Source of the DNA: Ipomoea triloba
Lineage: Eukaryota > Streptophyta > Magnoliopsida > Solanales > Convolvulaceae
DNA: 64,000 nucleotides
Reading direction: 5' to 3'
NCBI RefSeq assembly: GCF_003576645.1
Contig: NC_044924.1
Location: 1,612,047-1,676,046 of the forward strand
The position numbers and the translations under genes are program-made. This document shows positions 11,505-21,956 of this stretch, in pieces (position 1 is the stretch's first letter; each line of letters opens with the position of its first letter). The notes beneath the pieces were generated by a model that made no database searches, was not told where the DNA came from, and saw only the letters and a list, made by a program, of their open reading frames with translations.

Positions 11505-11815
11505 GGAAAATGTCATTTTCCCATTAAAAAACACAAAAAAAAAAGAGAAAGAAATTTGGAGCAACGAGAGAAACTCGCAGCTACTAACCAAAAATATGAA
11601 TTAGGTAAATTCTACTCCTCTATAATAATTCGTAAATTACATAAAAGAAGTAAATGTTATTCATGTATAATAATTTGTAAACTGTACCCGAAGAGAAATT
11701 TTGTTGATATTTATAGAAGCAATTAAAAGAAAGCAAGTAGCACCCACACAAAAGTACAAAACCAACAAAAGCTTGAATTGAAAGTGAAAACCAAGGCACA
11801 CCAGCAGCATATGGA
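11505..11815 (-). repeat. Orphan copy of an RLP 3' flank
   Basis: This block follows the 3' flank of copy A (7385-7700) phrase by phrase: the A-rich start, GAGAAACTCG, ATGAATTAGGTAAA, the CATGTATAATA phrase, TATAGAAGCAATTAAA and the AAGCTTGAA end. No RLP coding sequence is attached, so it probably marks a deleted gene copy. Confidence 0.6.
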
Positions 11816-11866
11816 ATTCTCGAATATTGCGTAATTGCATCATTTCCAATATGTGTGTATTTATAC

Positions 11867-12023
11867 TATTAGGACTCTACATAATAGAGTCATACTATAA
11901 GTCTTAGTCCTAGTTTACTTATGATTCTCAGTCCTAATTTACTTATGATTCTCTTGTATATATACTCTTGTATTCCTACAGTTATATTTCGTGAACTCTA
12001 ATACAAACATAATTGTTCTCATC
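11867..12023 (+). repeat. 5' LTR of the copia element
   Basis: 157 bp, starting TATTAGGAC and ending TTCTCATC, so not the usual TG...CA. It contains a TATATATACTC stretch that may serve as TATA box. The last base is ambiguous by one, because a T follows both LTRs. Confidence 0.9.
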
Positions 12024-12032
12024 TGGTATCAG
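12024..12032 (+). promoter_or_regulatory. Primer-binding site
   Basis: TGGTATCAG directly after the 5' LTR is complementary to the 3' end of initiator tRNA-Met, the usual primer of plant copia elements. Confidence 0.85.
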
Positions 12033-12057
12033 TCGCTAGGGTTTCGTTCTTGTTCCC

Positions 12058-15000
12058 ATGGCTACGAATGACGGCTCTGCCTCTGAGCGGACCGTTTCAG
12101 ATGTTGCTGTGAGTTCTGCGGCGCCGGCTCCCGCGTCGTCGCTCTCTTCTACTCATCACTACATTAGCATCAAACTCAACCACCGCAATTTTTTGTTTTG
12201 GCGTACTCAGGTTCTCCCGTTTCTACGTGGCCACGATCTCATTGATCTTGTTGATGGATCGTGTCCTTGCCCGGAGGAGTTCCTCCCTGCCGTGTCTGCT
12301 GCTACCTCGTCCGCTGCTGCTGCCCGCGTTCGGAATCCGGCGTTTGTTGCGTGGTCTCGCCGTGATCAAGGGTTGCTGTCTCTCCTGGTTTCTTCGCTGT
12401 CCGAGGAGGTGCTCTCCATCGCCGTCGGCTGTCGGACATCGAAGGAGTTGTGGGATGCCATTGAGCAGTCCCTCGCTTCCGCCTCTCAATCCCGCCAACT
12501 TCACTTGCTTAGCCAACTCCATGGTCTCCGGCAAGGAGATTCGTCGACGGCAGAGTATCTCGGGCGAGCTCGGCTTATTGTTGAAGATTTAGCTCTCGCC
12601 GGCCGGAAGGTAACGCTGGAAGAACAGAACCTGTACGTGTTCCGCGGCCTTCGACCGGAGTTCAAGGGTGTCACCTCTTCGCTGGCGGTTCGAGGACATC
12701 CGGTGACGCTCCTTGAGCTTGCTGACTTGCTGGGCGCGCAAGACTTCATCGCCGGTGATGATTACGCATTGCCTGGAGGTGCTGCACCGGCGGCTTTCGC
12801 TGCTCAGGGAGGTCGCCAGTCGCGTGGTCGTGGATGAGGCCGTTCGGCTGGCGGAGCACCGTTCGGTCGTGCTGGTTCTAGTTCTGCTCGCGGTCGCGGA
12901 GGTTCTGCATGGCGCGGCGGCGACGGTTCTGGTCGGCAGTCACGTGGCGGTGGGAGAGGCCGTGGCAGAGGCTCTTCCATCCAGTGTCAAATTTGCGGTT
13001 CATTTGGTCACTCGGCTTTGTCTTGTTACAAGTTGCCTTATGTTGTTTCTCCGCAAGCGAATTTTATTCATCAGGGTGATTCGGCGAATAACGTGACTGC
13101 TCATACCTGGTTGCCTGACACTGGTGCAACACATCATGCCACACATGATATAGCTGCCCTCTCTACTTCTGAAGAATATGGTGGTAACGACACTTTACGT
13201 GTTGGTGACGGTACGCCTTTACTTATTAGTAACGTGGGTCATGCTTCTATTTCTACGCCTTCTAGGTCTCTTAAGTTGTCTCATATTTTACATGTTCCCC
13301 GTCTTTCTGCCTCTTTATTATCCGTTCAGCGCTTTGCGTCGGATAATCAGGTGTTTTTTGAGTTTCACCCTTCCTTCTTTGTTGTGAAGGATATTCGGAC
13401 CAAGGAAATTCTTTTGCGGGGCAATAGTTCCGGTGGGCTCTATACCTTGCCGGTTCCTTCTGGTTCACCTTCCGCGTTTATTTCTGCTCGTGCTTCGGCG
13501 TCTACGTGGCATGATTGTTTGGGTCATCCGCATCAGCGTGTTTTACATCGAGTCTTAGAGTCTTGTTCTGTTAGTGAGTCGAATAAAACTTCTCATACTG
13601 TGTGTTCTGCGTGTCAAATGGGTAAATCTGCACGTTTCCCATTGCCACGTGTTGTCTCTATTAGTTCGAATGTGCTAGATTTAGTTTATACGGACATTTG
13701 GGGCCCTGCTCCTGTACTCTCTTCTGAGGGTTATCGTTATTTTGTTTTATTTGTGGATGACTTTTCTCGTTATACTTGGTATTTTCCTATGAAATTAAAG
13801 TCAGATATATATTCTGTTTTTGAGCGTTTTCGATGTTTAGTTGAACGTGCCTTCAATCGTAAAATCAAAGCTCTTCAATCTGATTTAGGGGCTGAGTATA
13901 AAAAGTTACATTCTGTTTTTGTTCAGCTTGGTATTAGTCACAGGCAATCTTGTGCGTACACACACGAACAGAATGGTCGTGTGGAACGGAAGCACAGGCA
14001 TGTGGTTGAAACCGGGCTAGCACTTATGGCTCGTGCCTCTGTGCCGTCTCGGTTCTGGCATTTTGCTTTTGAGGCTGCTGTTTTCCTTATTAACAAAATG
14101 CCCTCGCATACTCTCCATAACTCTAGTCCTCATGTCTTAGTGCACAGATCTCAGCCATCATATTCCTTTCTTCGTGTCTTTGGTTGTCTGTGCTATCCGC
14201 ACTTACGGCCATATAATCGTCATAAACTGTCTTACAAGTCTTCTCCATGTGTCTTTCTGGGCTATCCTGATTCGTTTCGGGGTTATAGGTGCATGGACCT
14301 GCGTACTAATAAAGTTTTTGTGTGCCGTCATGTGCGGTTTGATGAAGCTGTGTTTCCTTTTGGTGCTAAGTCTGTTTTGCAGGCTCCATCAGAATCTATT
14401 GCACGACCTTGGGCTGAATCTGTTTTTCATCCTGTGGCTGATCCATCTGTGGTAGCTCCCTCGCCTCCTGCTGATGTGGCTCAGAAGAGGCCTCGTGGTC
14501 GGCCACGTGGTCGTACTGTGCGTCCCACGGAGAGGTCTCACTCCATGGCCACTAGGAGTCGGTCTGTGGCTCCGGTTGCGGGTTTGACTGTGCAAGTTTC
14601 CTCTGTTGATCCTACTTGTTATACTCAGGCAGTCAAACACTCTGAATGGAGGGAGGCAATGGATCAGGAGTTCAATGCCTTGTTGCAGAATCAGACATGG
14701 TGCTTGGTTCCTCCCACTGCGTCTATGAATATTATTGGCTGCAAGTGGGTGTTTCGCACGAAAAGGAAGGCTGATGGATCTGTTGAGCGCTACAAGGCCA
14801 GGCTCGTGGCTAAAGGGTTTAATCAGGTCCCGGGTCAAGATTTCTTTGACACTTTCAGCCCGGTGGTTAAACCTACTACAGTCAGGTTGTTGCTCTCTCT
14901 TGCTCTTTCTTCTGGTTGGCTAGTCAGGCAATTGGATGTGCATAATGCATTCCTTAATGGTAATCTTACAGAAACTGTATACATGCGTCAGCCTCCGGGG

Positions 15001-16140
15001 TATGTTGATTCTCAGCACCCTGATCATGTTTGCTTGTTGAAACGCTCCCTGTATGGTTTGAAGCAGGCTCCCCGGGCTTGGTTCACTCGTTTGCACACTT
15101 TTCTATTATCTGCTGGTTTTAATGCCTCTAAAACTGATGTTTCGTTATTTTATTATTCTCATGGATCGGCTACTGTTTACCTGCTTGTTTATGTGGATGA
15201 TATTCTTGTTATGAGCAATGAGCATGGTGCATTGGAGGCTTTGCTCTCCAAGCTCTCTAGTACTTTCAAGATTAGAGATCTTGGTGAGCCTGGGTTTTTC
15301 CTTGGGATTGAAACAGTCAAGTGTGCAGATGGAGTGTTTCTTTCTCAGCGTAGGTATATGACTGACATACTTAAACGAGCTGGTATGACAGACTGCAAAC
15401 CTGTGTCTACACCTACTACGACTTCAAAGACAATATCTACCTGTACAGATCCATATGATGATCCCACGCAATACCGGAGCATTGCAGGTGCACTACAGTA
15501 CCTAACTATCACGAGACCAGATTTATCCTTTGCAGTTAATCTGCTTTGTCAGCACATGCATGCTCCAACCACTGCACACTGGGAACAACTGAAACGTGTG
15601 TTAAGGTATGTTAAAGGTACTATGTCTTTGGGTCTGCGATTGAGAAAGTCAAGTTCAGGTGAGCTTCATGCATTCTCGGATTCTGACTGGGCTGGTTGTC
15701 CTACGGATAGAAAGTCTACTAGTGGGCATGCTGTGTTTCTTGGAACCAATCTAGTGTCCTGGGTATGCAAGAAACAAAGGACTGTTGCTCGATCTTCTAC
15801 TGAAGCAGAGTACAAGGCTCTTGCAGATGTATGTGCTGAAGTTCTGTGGATCCTCTCTTTGCTGCGAGAAATAGGAATTTCACCTCTTCCAGTGCCCAAA
15901 CTTTGGTGTGACAATCTTGGAGCTACTTATATGTGTGCTAATCCTATTTTTCATGCTCGCACAAAGCATGTCGAAATTGATTATCACTTTGTGAGAGATA
16001 GAGTGGCTGCAGGAGACATTCAGGTGCACTTTATTTCTACTAAGGATCAGCTAGCTGATATTTTCACCAAGTCACTCGCAGGTCCCCGGTTCTGCTTCTT
16101 ACGTGACAAGCTACAGGTTACTTCCGTACCATCCGCTTGA
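12058..16140 (+). pseudogene. copia gag-pol, one in-frame stop codon
   Basis: A single 1360-codon frame is interrupted only by TGA at 12835-12837 (codon 260). Before the stop is the gag domain; after it come the Gly/Arg-rich linker and a CX2CX4HX4C zinc knuckle (CQICGSFGHSALSC, about residue 311). Protease has DTGA (about 354). Integrase has its HHCC region (about 484-525) and D,D,E residues (TDIWGP, QSDLGAEY, HEQNGRVERK). Reverse transcriptase has LDVHNAFLNG and YVDD (about 1045). RNase H has SDSDWAGC, STEAEY and KHVEIDYHFVRD. The stop sits in an Arg/Gly repeat, so a CGA-to-TGA transition is a simple origin. The frame is otherwise intact and ends at the polypurine tract. The element may need readthrough or help in trans. 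Confidence 0.9.
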
Positions 16141-16147
16141 GGGGGAG
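16139..16147 (+). promoter_or_regulatory. Polypurine tract
   Basis: GAGGGGGAG directly precedes the 3' LTR and overlaps the gag-pol stop codon. It primes plus-strand DNA synthesis. Confidence 0.85.
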
Positions 16148-16304
16148 TATTAGGACTCTACATAATAGAGTCATACTATAAGTCTTAGTCCTAGTTTACT
16201 TATGATTCTCAGTCCTAATTTACTTATGATTCTCTTGTATATATACTCTTGTATTCCTACAGTTATATTTCGTGAACTCTAATACAAACATAATTGTTCT
16301 CATC
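16148..16304 (+). repeat. 3' LTR of the copia element
   Basis: Identical to the 5' LTR over all 157 bp. Its downstream TATAC is the second copy of the target duplication. Confidence 0.9.
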
Positions 16305-16478
16305 TATACATCACACCAAAACACAAAAGAAATTTTATTGATTAAGACATTAGGTGAAATTAAAATAAGCACTCGTACAAGTTTCAAAATGAAAAACTCA
16401 AAGCACTCTGCACCGCTAGCATTAAGCACAAATCAAATAAATTAAAAACCAAAGCTAATCTCTGATCTGCCCCTTTCA

Positions 16479-18686
16479 CTACTTCTTAGTCCTAAGTGTC
16501 CTAACCGGTACCACTAACCTTACAAACCATCTTGGTCTTCCATACAAAAATGCAACATATCCCACAAAAATACCAAATGGCATGCAACTGAAGTATCCTA
16601 TAACAACACTTCGCCACCCAAATCCGCCCCCAAATTTTTTTGAATCCTCCTCGCCATCTGGTGCTGGTGTTCGGGGCGGTGACCCATTACTGCCGCCTTG
16701 GCATTGTATCGTCAATGGGAACCCACATAGAGCCGTGTTCCCCATATATGAATCGTTGCTAAATGTGTTAAACTGCTGGCCATGTGGAATTGGACCAACA
16801 AGATGGTTATAGGAGAGGTCTAGTACAGCCAGAAACATCAACGAGTTTGCAAGTTGTTGGGAAATTTTACCCACTAGTTGGTTTGATGACAGATCAAGTA
16901 CTTCAAGAATAGATAAATTTCCTAACGATGATGGAATATACCCCGTGAGCTCATTATGGGATAAATTCAAGAACCTGATGCTATGCAACTTTCCTATAGA
17001 TTCTGGAATCTCCCCATGGAAGTGGTTACTTGATAAATCAATCAATGTGAAGATGGTAAAGTTCCACACTGGTAGCTCATTCCTTTTCAACATGAGGTTT
17101 ATATAATCATCATGGGAGAGCATTACAAAACCTCCAGTGGCACTTGCATTCTGCATCTCTGCAAAATTCTCCAAATAATACATTGGCAAAGGACCTGTGA
17201 ACTCATTGTGGGAGATATCAAATATATGCAACTTCTGGAATGGACTTATAGTCCGGGAATTGCCCACCGTGCCATAAAATTGATTAGATCTCAAGATAAG
17301 AACGCCCAAACGAGACAAACCATCTAACCAGTGTGGGAAAGAATCAACCAAGTTGTTGTTTCCCAGTGCTAAAACCATTAGTTTGCTACAACTTGCTAAG
17401 CCTCGAGGCAATGGACCTCCCAAGTGATTGCGCATCAGATTGATATACCTTAACGGGTTTCCATCCGTGAATTCTCCCGGAATAGTTCCCTCGAATTGAT
17501 TTGTGGATAAATCCACAAACCAAAGATGATTGCTGACATTCCACAAACACTGAGGTAGTGGACCTCGCAAATTGTTCTTAGACAGATCAAGAATTAGTAG
17601 AGAATCCAGATTGCACAACCATGAACTAATAAGTGTTAGGTTTCCAGTTTCAGAAGAAGCTATGGGCCCAGAAAAATGGTTGCTTGATAGATCAATCCCC
17701 TTCAAATTCTTCAAGTTTCCAATTTGTGGTGGAATTGTACCTGAGAAGTTGTTCATAGCTAGAGAAAGCATACTTAGATTTGTCATATTCCAAAGTGAAG
17801 AAGGTATAGGCCCAGAAAAAAAGTTGCTTTTTAGACCAATCGATACCAAATTCTTCAACTTCCCAATCTGGAGTGGAATGACACCTGAGAAGTTGTTCCA
17901 CCCTAGATAAAGCTCATTCAGATTTCTCAGCCCACTAATTTCATGAGGTATAGACCCATAGAAATTGTTATAAGATAGGTCAAGAATTCTAAGATTTGAA
18001 AGCTTGGTTAAATTTGTTGGAAACCGGCCTTGAATTTGATTTCCAAAACAAATGAAATACTGAAGGTTGGTGAGATTGGAGTACATTGATTCAGGGAACT
18101 GGCCACTGAAAGAGTTCCAAGATATATTGAAGTATTCAAGGTTGTGGAGGTGGCTAATTTGGTCCGGAATAGTACTATTGAGATTGTTTACACCAAGGTT
18201 CAAATACCGGAGCTTTGTTAACATTGTAATCCCTAATGGCATAGAAGTTTGAAATCCGTTATAACTAAGGTCTAAGACGGTGAGTTTAGAGAGATTAGCA
18301 ATAGCTGATGGAATTGACCCGAAAAAACTGTTGTTAGAAAGAACAAAATGGGTGAGCTTTGGAAAGGAAATGAAATCAAAGTGATCAAGCGTACCTGTGA
18401 GACGATTAGAATAATCTCTCACGTTTATCTCGGAAACATATGTAGTTGCAGTAGTAGCATTACAAGTGATGCCTGTCCAGTTGTTACATAAGTTTTTGAG
18501 GTTGGAATGGGACCATGAATCGAGAACACCATCAGTATTGAACAAGGTTTTCTTCCACTGAAGGAGGGCTCTTCCCTCTACACTTTCTAACGCTTCTTGC
18601 ATCTCTAGTAGTAATGAAAGGGAAAGAAGAAGAATAATAAGAAGAAAAGAAGGCACTCGAGAAGAAGAAGAAGTGACCATCATCAT
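16479..18686 (-). CDS. LRR receptor-like protein copy B (Cf/Hcr9 type)
   Basis: Single-exon gene, 735 aa. A signal peptide (hydrophobic core LLIILLLSLSLLL, cleaved near residue 30) is followed by the LRR N-cap with LLQWKKTL and the CNNWTGITC Cys pair. About 20 plant-type LRRs (LxxLxxLDLSxNxxxGxIP) come next. A non-LRR island (region with YYLENFAEMQNAS) precedes the last four LRRs, which include LDLSSNQLVGKI. Then come a Cys-containing C-cap (TALCGFPLTIQC), an acidic spacer (DGEEDSKKFG), a membrane helix (about 693-715) and a 20-residue basic tail, GRPRWFVRLV.... There is no kinase, so signalling needs a partner such as a SOBIR1-type kinase (family knowledge). NxS/T glycosylation sites are frequent. 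The ligand is unknown; defence or developmental roles are possible. Copy B has a longer N-cap than C and D. The copia element lies about 175 bp downstream of its stop. Confidence 0.9.
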   Translation of the reverse strand: MMMVTSSSSRVPSFLLIILLLSLSLLLEMQEALESVEGRALLQWKKTLFNTDGVLDSWSHSNLKNLCNNWTGITCNATTATTYVSEINVRDYSNRLTGTLDHFDFISFPKLTHFVLSNNSFFGSIPSAIANLSKLTVLDLSYNGFQTSMPLGITMLTKLRYLNLGVNNLNSTIPDQISHLHNLEYFNISWNSFSGQFPESMYSNLTNLQYFICFGNQIQGRFPTNLTKLSNLRILDLSYNNFYGSIPHEISGLRNLNELYLGWNNFSGVIPLQIGKLKNLVSIGLKSNFFSGPIPSSLWNMTNLSMLSLAMNNFSGTIPPQIGNLKNLKGIDLSSNHFSGPIASSETGNLTLISSWLCNLDSLLILDLSKNNLRGPLPQCLWNVSNHLWFVDLSTNQFEGTIPGEFTDGNPLRYINLMRNHLGGPLPRGLASCSKLMVLALGNNNLVDSFPHWLDGLSRLGVLILRSNQFYGTVGNSRTISPFQKLHIFDISHNEFTGPLPMYYLENFAEMQNASATGGFVMLSHDDYINLMLKRNELPVWNFTIFTLIDLSSNHFHGEIPESIGKLHSIRFLNLSHNELTGYIPSSLGNLSILEVLDLSSNQLVGKISQQLANSLMFLAVLDLSYNHLVGPIPHGQQFNTFSNDSYMGNTALCGFPLTIQCQGGSNGSPPRTPAPDGEEDSKKFGGGFGWRSVVIGYFSCMPFGIFVGYVAFLYGRPRWFVRLVVPVRTLRTKK

Positions 18687-19459
18687 TTTTCTATCTAATT
18701 GAGCTTGCTAGCTAGCTTAGCTTCAATTCATGTATGAGCTGCTTATTAGCTTTAAAAGAAGTGATCGAAAATCAAGTCAAAGTGCTAAAACCACTGTCTT
18801 CTCCTTGGATGGCTCCTTCCTAGCTTCTTCAGATATATTATTTTCCTTCTTTTTTACTTAAAAAAAATAAAGTTGCATGCCAATTCAAAGTTGATCAATT
18901 CCTTCTTCTCCGCTTAGAAATCAAGTTGCCAAGTTGCCAAAGGTGTGAATTGAATTAATATAATGGCGCTGGTTTTTATTTTATTTTATTTTATTTTGGA
19001 AGGAGGTATTAACTATGATGTATGCCATGCACGCGAAAGGAAATTAATATATTAAAAGTAGGGTCAAATATGCTCTTGATTATCTATATAGTGTGATGAA
19101 ACTATTGTTCAACTTTCAATTTGGTACTACAATTAAATTGTAATTATAAAACAAGTACAATATTTAAATATATATCATCTCTATCTAGAAACTTCCTGGT
19201 TAAAAAAATCTTTAGGCGCTCGGGGGCTTCTATATATGCACGTGAGCCACAATATAATTATATTTTTAACAACAAAAAATTCATAAAACACAATCTACAA
19301 TTTCCAATATGGGTGTATTATTTGTACATGCATCAGACGAAAACACAAAAGAAATTTTATTGATTACAACATTAGATGAAATTAAAATAAGCACTCGTAC
19401 AAGTTCAAAATGAAAACCCCAAATCAAATGAAAACCAAAGCTCATCTCTGCCCCTTTCA
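18687..19459. other. Promoter of RLP B and 3' flank of RLP C
   Basis: 18687-18900 should hold the copy B promoter; I see no clear TATA box. 19290-19459 is the 3' flank of copy C and matches the flanks of B and D (block ACACAAAAGAAATTTTATTGATT). Confidence 0.5.
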
Positions 19460-21517
19460 CTACTTCTTATTCCTAAGTGTCCTAACTGGTGCCACTAACC
19501 TTACAAACCATTTTGGTCTTCCATACAAAAATGCAAGATATCCCACAAAAATACCAAATGGCATGCAACTGCAGTATCCTATAACAACACTTCGCCACCC
19601 AAATCCGCCCTCAAAATTTCCTGAATCCTCCTCTCCATTTGGTGCTGGTGTTTGGGGTTGTGACCGATTATTGCTGCCTTGACATTGTATCGTCAATGGG
19701 AATCCACACAGAGCTGTGTTTCCCAAATAAGAGTCATTGTTGAAAGTGTTAAATTGCGGGCCGTGTGGAATAGGACCAACGAGATGATTATAGGAGAGGT
19801 TTAGTACAGCTAGAAATGTCAACGTTGCAAGCTGTTCAGGAATTTTACCCACTAGTTGGTTCGATGACAGATCAAGCGCCTCAAGATTAGATAAATTTCC
19901 TAACCATGATGGAATATTTCCGATCAATTGGTTATGGGATAAATTCAAAAACCTGATGTAGTGTAGCTTTCCTATAGATTCTGGAATCTCCCCATGAAAG
20001 TGGTTATTGGAGAAATCAAGAAATCTAAACAAATGGTAGGTCTGCACTGGATGCTCCGTCGTTTTCAACACAAGGTCTATATAATCATCTGGGGAGAGCA
20101 TTATGTAATCATCAGTAGCACTTTCATTCTGCATCCATTCAAAATTCTCCAAGTAATACCTTGGCAAAGCACCTGTGAACTCGTTGTGGGAGATATCAAA
20201 TATACGCATCTTTGGGAATGGGCATTTAGTGTTGGAAGTGCCTACTGTGCCATAAAATCGATTAGATCTCAAGATAAGTACCTCCAAATGAGATAGAACA
20301 TCCAACCAATGTGGGAAAGAACCAACCAACTTGTTGTTTCCAACATCTAAAACCTCAAGGATGCTACAATTTAGTAGGCCTCGAGGCAATGGCCCTCCCA
20401 AGTGATTTCCCTTCAAATTGATAAACTTTAAGTTGTTTTTCTCTGCAAATTCTCCAGGAATAGTTCCCTCAAATTTGTTTCGTGAAAAATCCACAAACCA
20501 AAGGTTTTTGCTGAAGTTCCATAAACTTTGAGGTAGTGGACCTCGCAAATTGTTTCTAGACAGATCAAGAACTCCCAGAGAGTTGAAATTGCATAACAAT
20601 AATGACTCTAGGGTGGTACTTAGATTGTTGTGAGCAAGTAACAAGTTAATCAGATTTGTCAGATTTCCAAATGCAGAAGGCATAGGCCCAGAAAAATGGT
20701 TGCTTTCAAGACAAAGTTTCTCCAAGTTGTTCAGATTTCCAATTTGTGGTGGAATGGCACCCCAGAAGTTATTCCGACCAAGATCAAGGTCTATTAAATT
20801 TGTCAGTCGACTAACTTCTTGAGGTATAATGCCATAGAAGTGGTTATCATATAGCTCAATTATCTTAAGCATTGAAAGGCTGGTAAAATTGGTTGGAAAA
20901 GGGCCTTGAAAAAAATTTAATCTACAATGGAAAGACTGAAGCTTGCTTAGATTTGAGAATATTGATTCTGAAAGTTGGCCACCGAAAAGATTAAATGATA
21001 TATCGAGGTGTTGAAGGTTGTGAAGATGACTGATCTGATTGGGAATAGTGCCATTGAGATTGTTTCCATCGAGGTTCAAATATCGGAGTCTTGTTAACTT
21101 TGTAATCCCTAGTGGTATACTAGATTCAAAATAGTTTAGACTAAGGTCCAAGAATGTGAGTTTGGTGAGGTTAGCAATAGCAGATGGAATTGATCCACTG
21201 AAACTATTATTAGAGAGGACTAAATGGCTAAGATTCGGGAATGAAACAAAACCAAAGTTGTGAAGGGTACCTGTGAGGTTGAAATTATAACCACTCAAGT
21301 TCATCTTAGAAACATACTTCGCAGTATTACAAGTGATACCTGTCCAATTACAAATGTTTTTGAAGTTGGAAAGGGACCATGAATCAAGAACACCATCAGT
21401 ATTGGATAAGGTTTCCTTCCACTGAAGGAGGGCTCTTCCCTCTGCTCTTTCTAAAGCTTGCATCTGTAATGGAAGGGAAAAAATAACAAGAAGAAGAAGA
21501 AAAGAAGTGAGCTGCAT
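19460..21517 (-). CDS. LRR receptor-like protein copy C (Cf/Hcr9 type)
   Basis: Single-exon, intact, 685 aa from the ATG at 21517. The frame stays open to an upstream ATG at 21610, but that codon overlaps a TATA-like CTATAAAATG and would put 31 hydrophilic residues before the signal peptide, so I start at 21517 (MQLTSFLLLLVIFSL). Order: signal peptide, N-cap with LLQWKETLSNTDG and CNWTGITC, about 19 LRRs, a non-LRR island (YYLENFEWMQNES), the last LRRs (LDLSSNQLVGKIP), C-cap (TALCGFPLTIQC), acidic spacer (NGEEDSGNFEG), membrane helix (about 643-665) and the short tail GRPKWFVRLV.... It is closest to copy D by eye. As in the other RLPs there is no intracellular kinase; the ligand is not predictable. 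Confidence 0.9.
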   Translation of the reverse strand: MQLTSFLLLLVIFSLPLQMQALERAEGRALLQWKETLSNTDGVLDSWSLSNFKNICNWTGITCNTAKYVSKMNLSGYNFNLTGTLHNFGFVSFPNLSHLVLSNNSFSGSIPSAIANLTKLTFLDLSLNYFESSIPLGITKLTRLRYLNLDGNNLNGTIPNQISHLHNLQHLDISFNLFGGQLSESIFSNLSKLQSFHCRLNFFQGPFPTNFTSLSMLKIIELYDNHFYGIIPQEVSRLTNLIDLDLGRNNFWGAIPPQIGNLNNLEKLCLESNHFSGPMPSAFGNLTNLINLLLAHNNLSTTLESLLLCNFNSLGVLDLSRNNLRGPLPQSLWNFSKNLWFVDFSRNKFEGTIPGEFAEKNNLKFINLKGNHLGGPLPRGLLNCSILEVLDVGNNKLVGSFPHWLDVLSHLEVLILRSNRFYGTVGTSNTKCPFPKMRIFDISHNEFTGALPRYYLENFEWMQNESATDDYIMLSPDDYIDLVLKTTEHPVQTYHLFRFLDFSNNHFHGEIPESIGKLHYIRFLNLSHNQLIGNIPSWLGNLSNLEALDLSSNQLVGKIPEQLATLTFLAVLNLSYNHLVGPIPHGPQFNTFNNDSYLGNTALCGFPLTIQCQGSNNRSQPQTPAPNGEEDSGNFEGGFGWRSVVIGYCSCMPFGIFVGYLAFLYGRPKWFVRLVAPVRTLRNKK

Positions 21518-21602
21518 GACCAATATCTTTCTAGCTAGTACGAGTTTGGCTGTGTTCTTTCTTGTGGTTGGTTTGAAGTAAGATTGATGATAAGCAAGTA
21601 GT

Positions 21603-21618
21603 ATGTGCATTTTATAGT
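21603..21618 (-). promoter_or_regulatory. TATA-box-like motif of RLP C
   Basis: Reading the minus strand, CACTATAAAATGCAC lies about 90 bp upstream of the chosen start of copy C. Copy A has a similar CACTATAAAGATGCAC about 80 bp upstream of its ATG. Confidence 0.55.
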
Positions 21619-21876
21619 GTAATTTTCTACTAAATTATATTCCTTTTGATTTCAAAGAAAGGGAAAAAGAGCTAAAACCTTTTCCCACGTCTACTTCAAG
21701 GATATGATGTAATTCAATCAAGTAGCAGACTCAAGTTTATTCTCATCTTATAGTGTAATTTTCTACTAAATTATATTTCTTTTGATTTCAAAAAAAGGGA
21801 AAAAGAGCTAAAACCTTTCCCCACGTCTACTCCAAGGATATGATATGATGTAATTCACTCAAGTACGCTCAAACTT
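21613..21876. repeat. Tandem duplication of the RLP C upstream region
   Basis: A unit of about 126 bp at 21613-21738 (starting ATAGTGTAATTTTCTAC) recurs at 21749-21876 with few differences. It is the promoter-proximal region of copy C. Confidence 0.8.
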
Positions 21877-21956
21877 ACTCTGTAGGTAGTTTAAGCTCGA
21901 ACCCGCTCCTTCCCATATGAGGTACAACCGGGTGCCACTAACTCAAAGTTTCACTC

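Larger units (their letters stand above)
11867..16304 (+). mobile_element. Ty1/copia LTR retrotransposon, full length, identical LTRs
   Basis: A 4438-bp element with 157-bp LTRs that I read as identical base for base. A 5-bp target duplication, TATAC, flanks it (11862-11866 and 16305-16309). The order gag, protease, integrase, reverse transcriptase, RNase H defines Ty1/copia. It lies in the 3' flank of RLP copy B. The same flank beside copy D (29320-29345) is uninterrupted at the matching TTTATACATCA, confirming the insertion site. Identical LTRs mean a very recent insertion. Confidence 0.95.

Noticed and set aside
12223..12534. Overlapping open frames on both strands within the copia gag region
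   Set aside because: Shadows of the GC-rich gag coding frame; no independent features.
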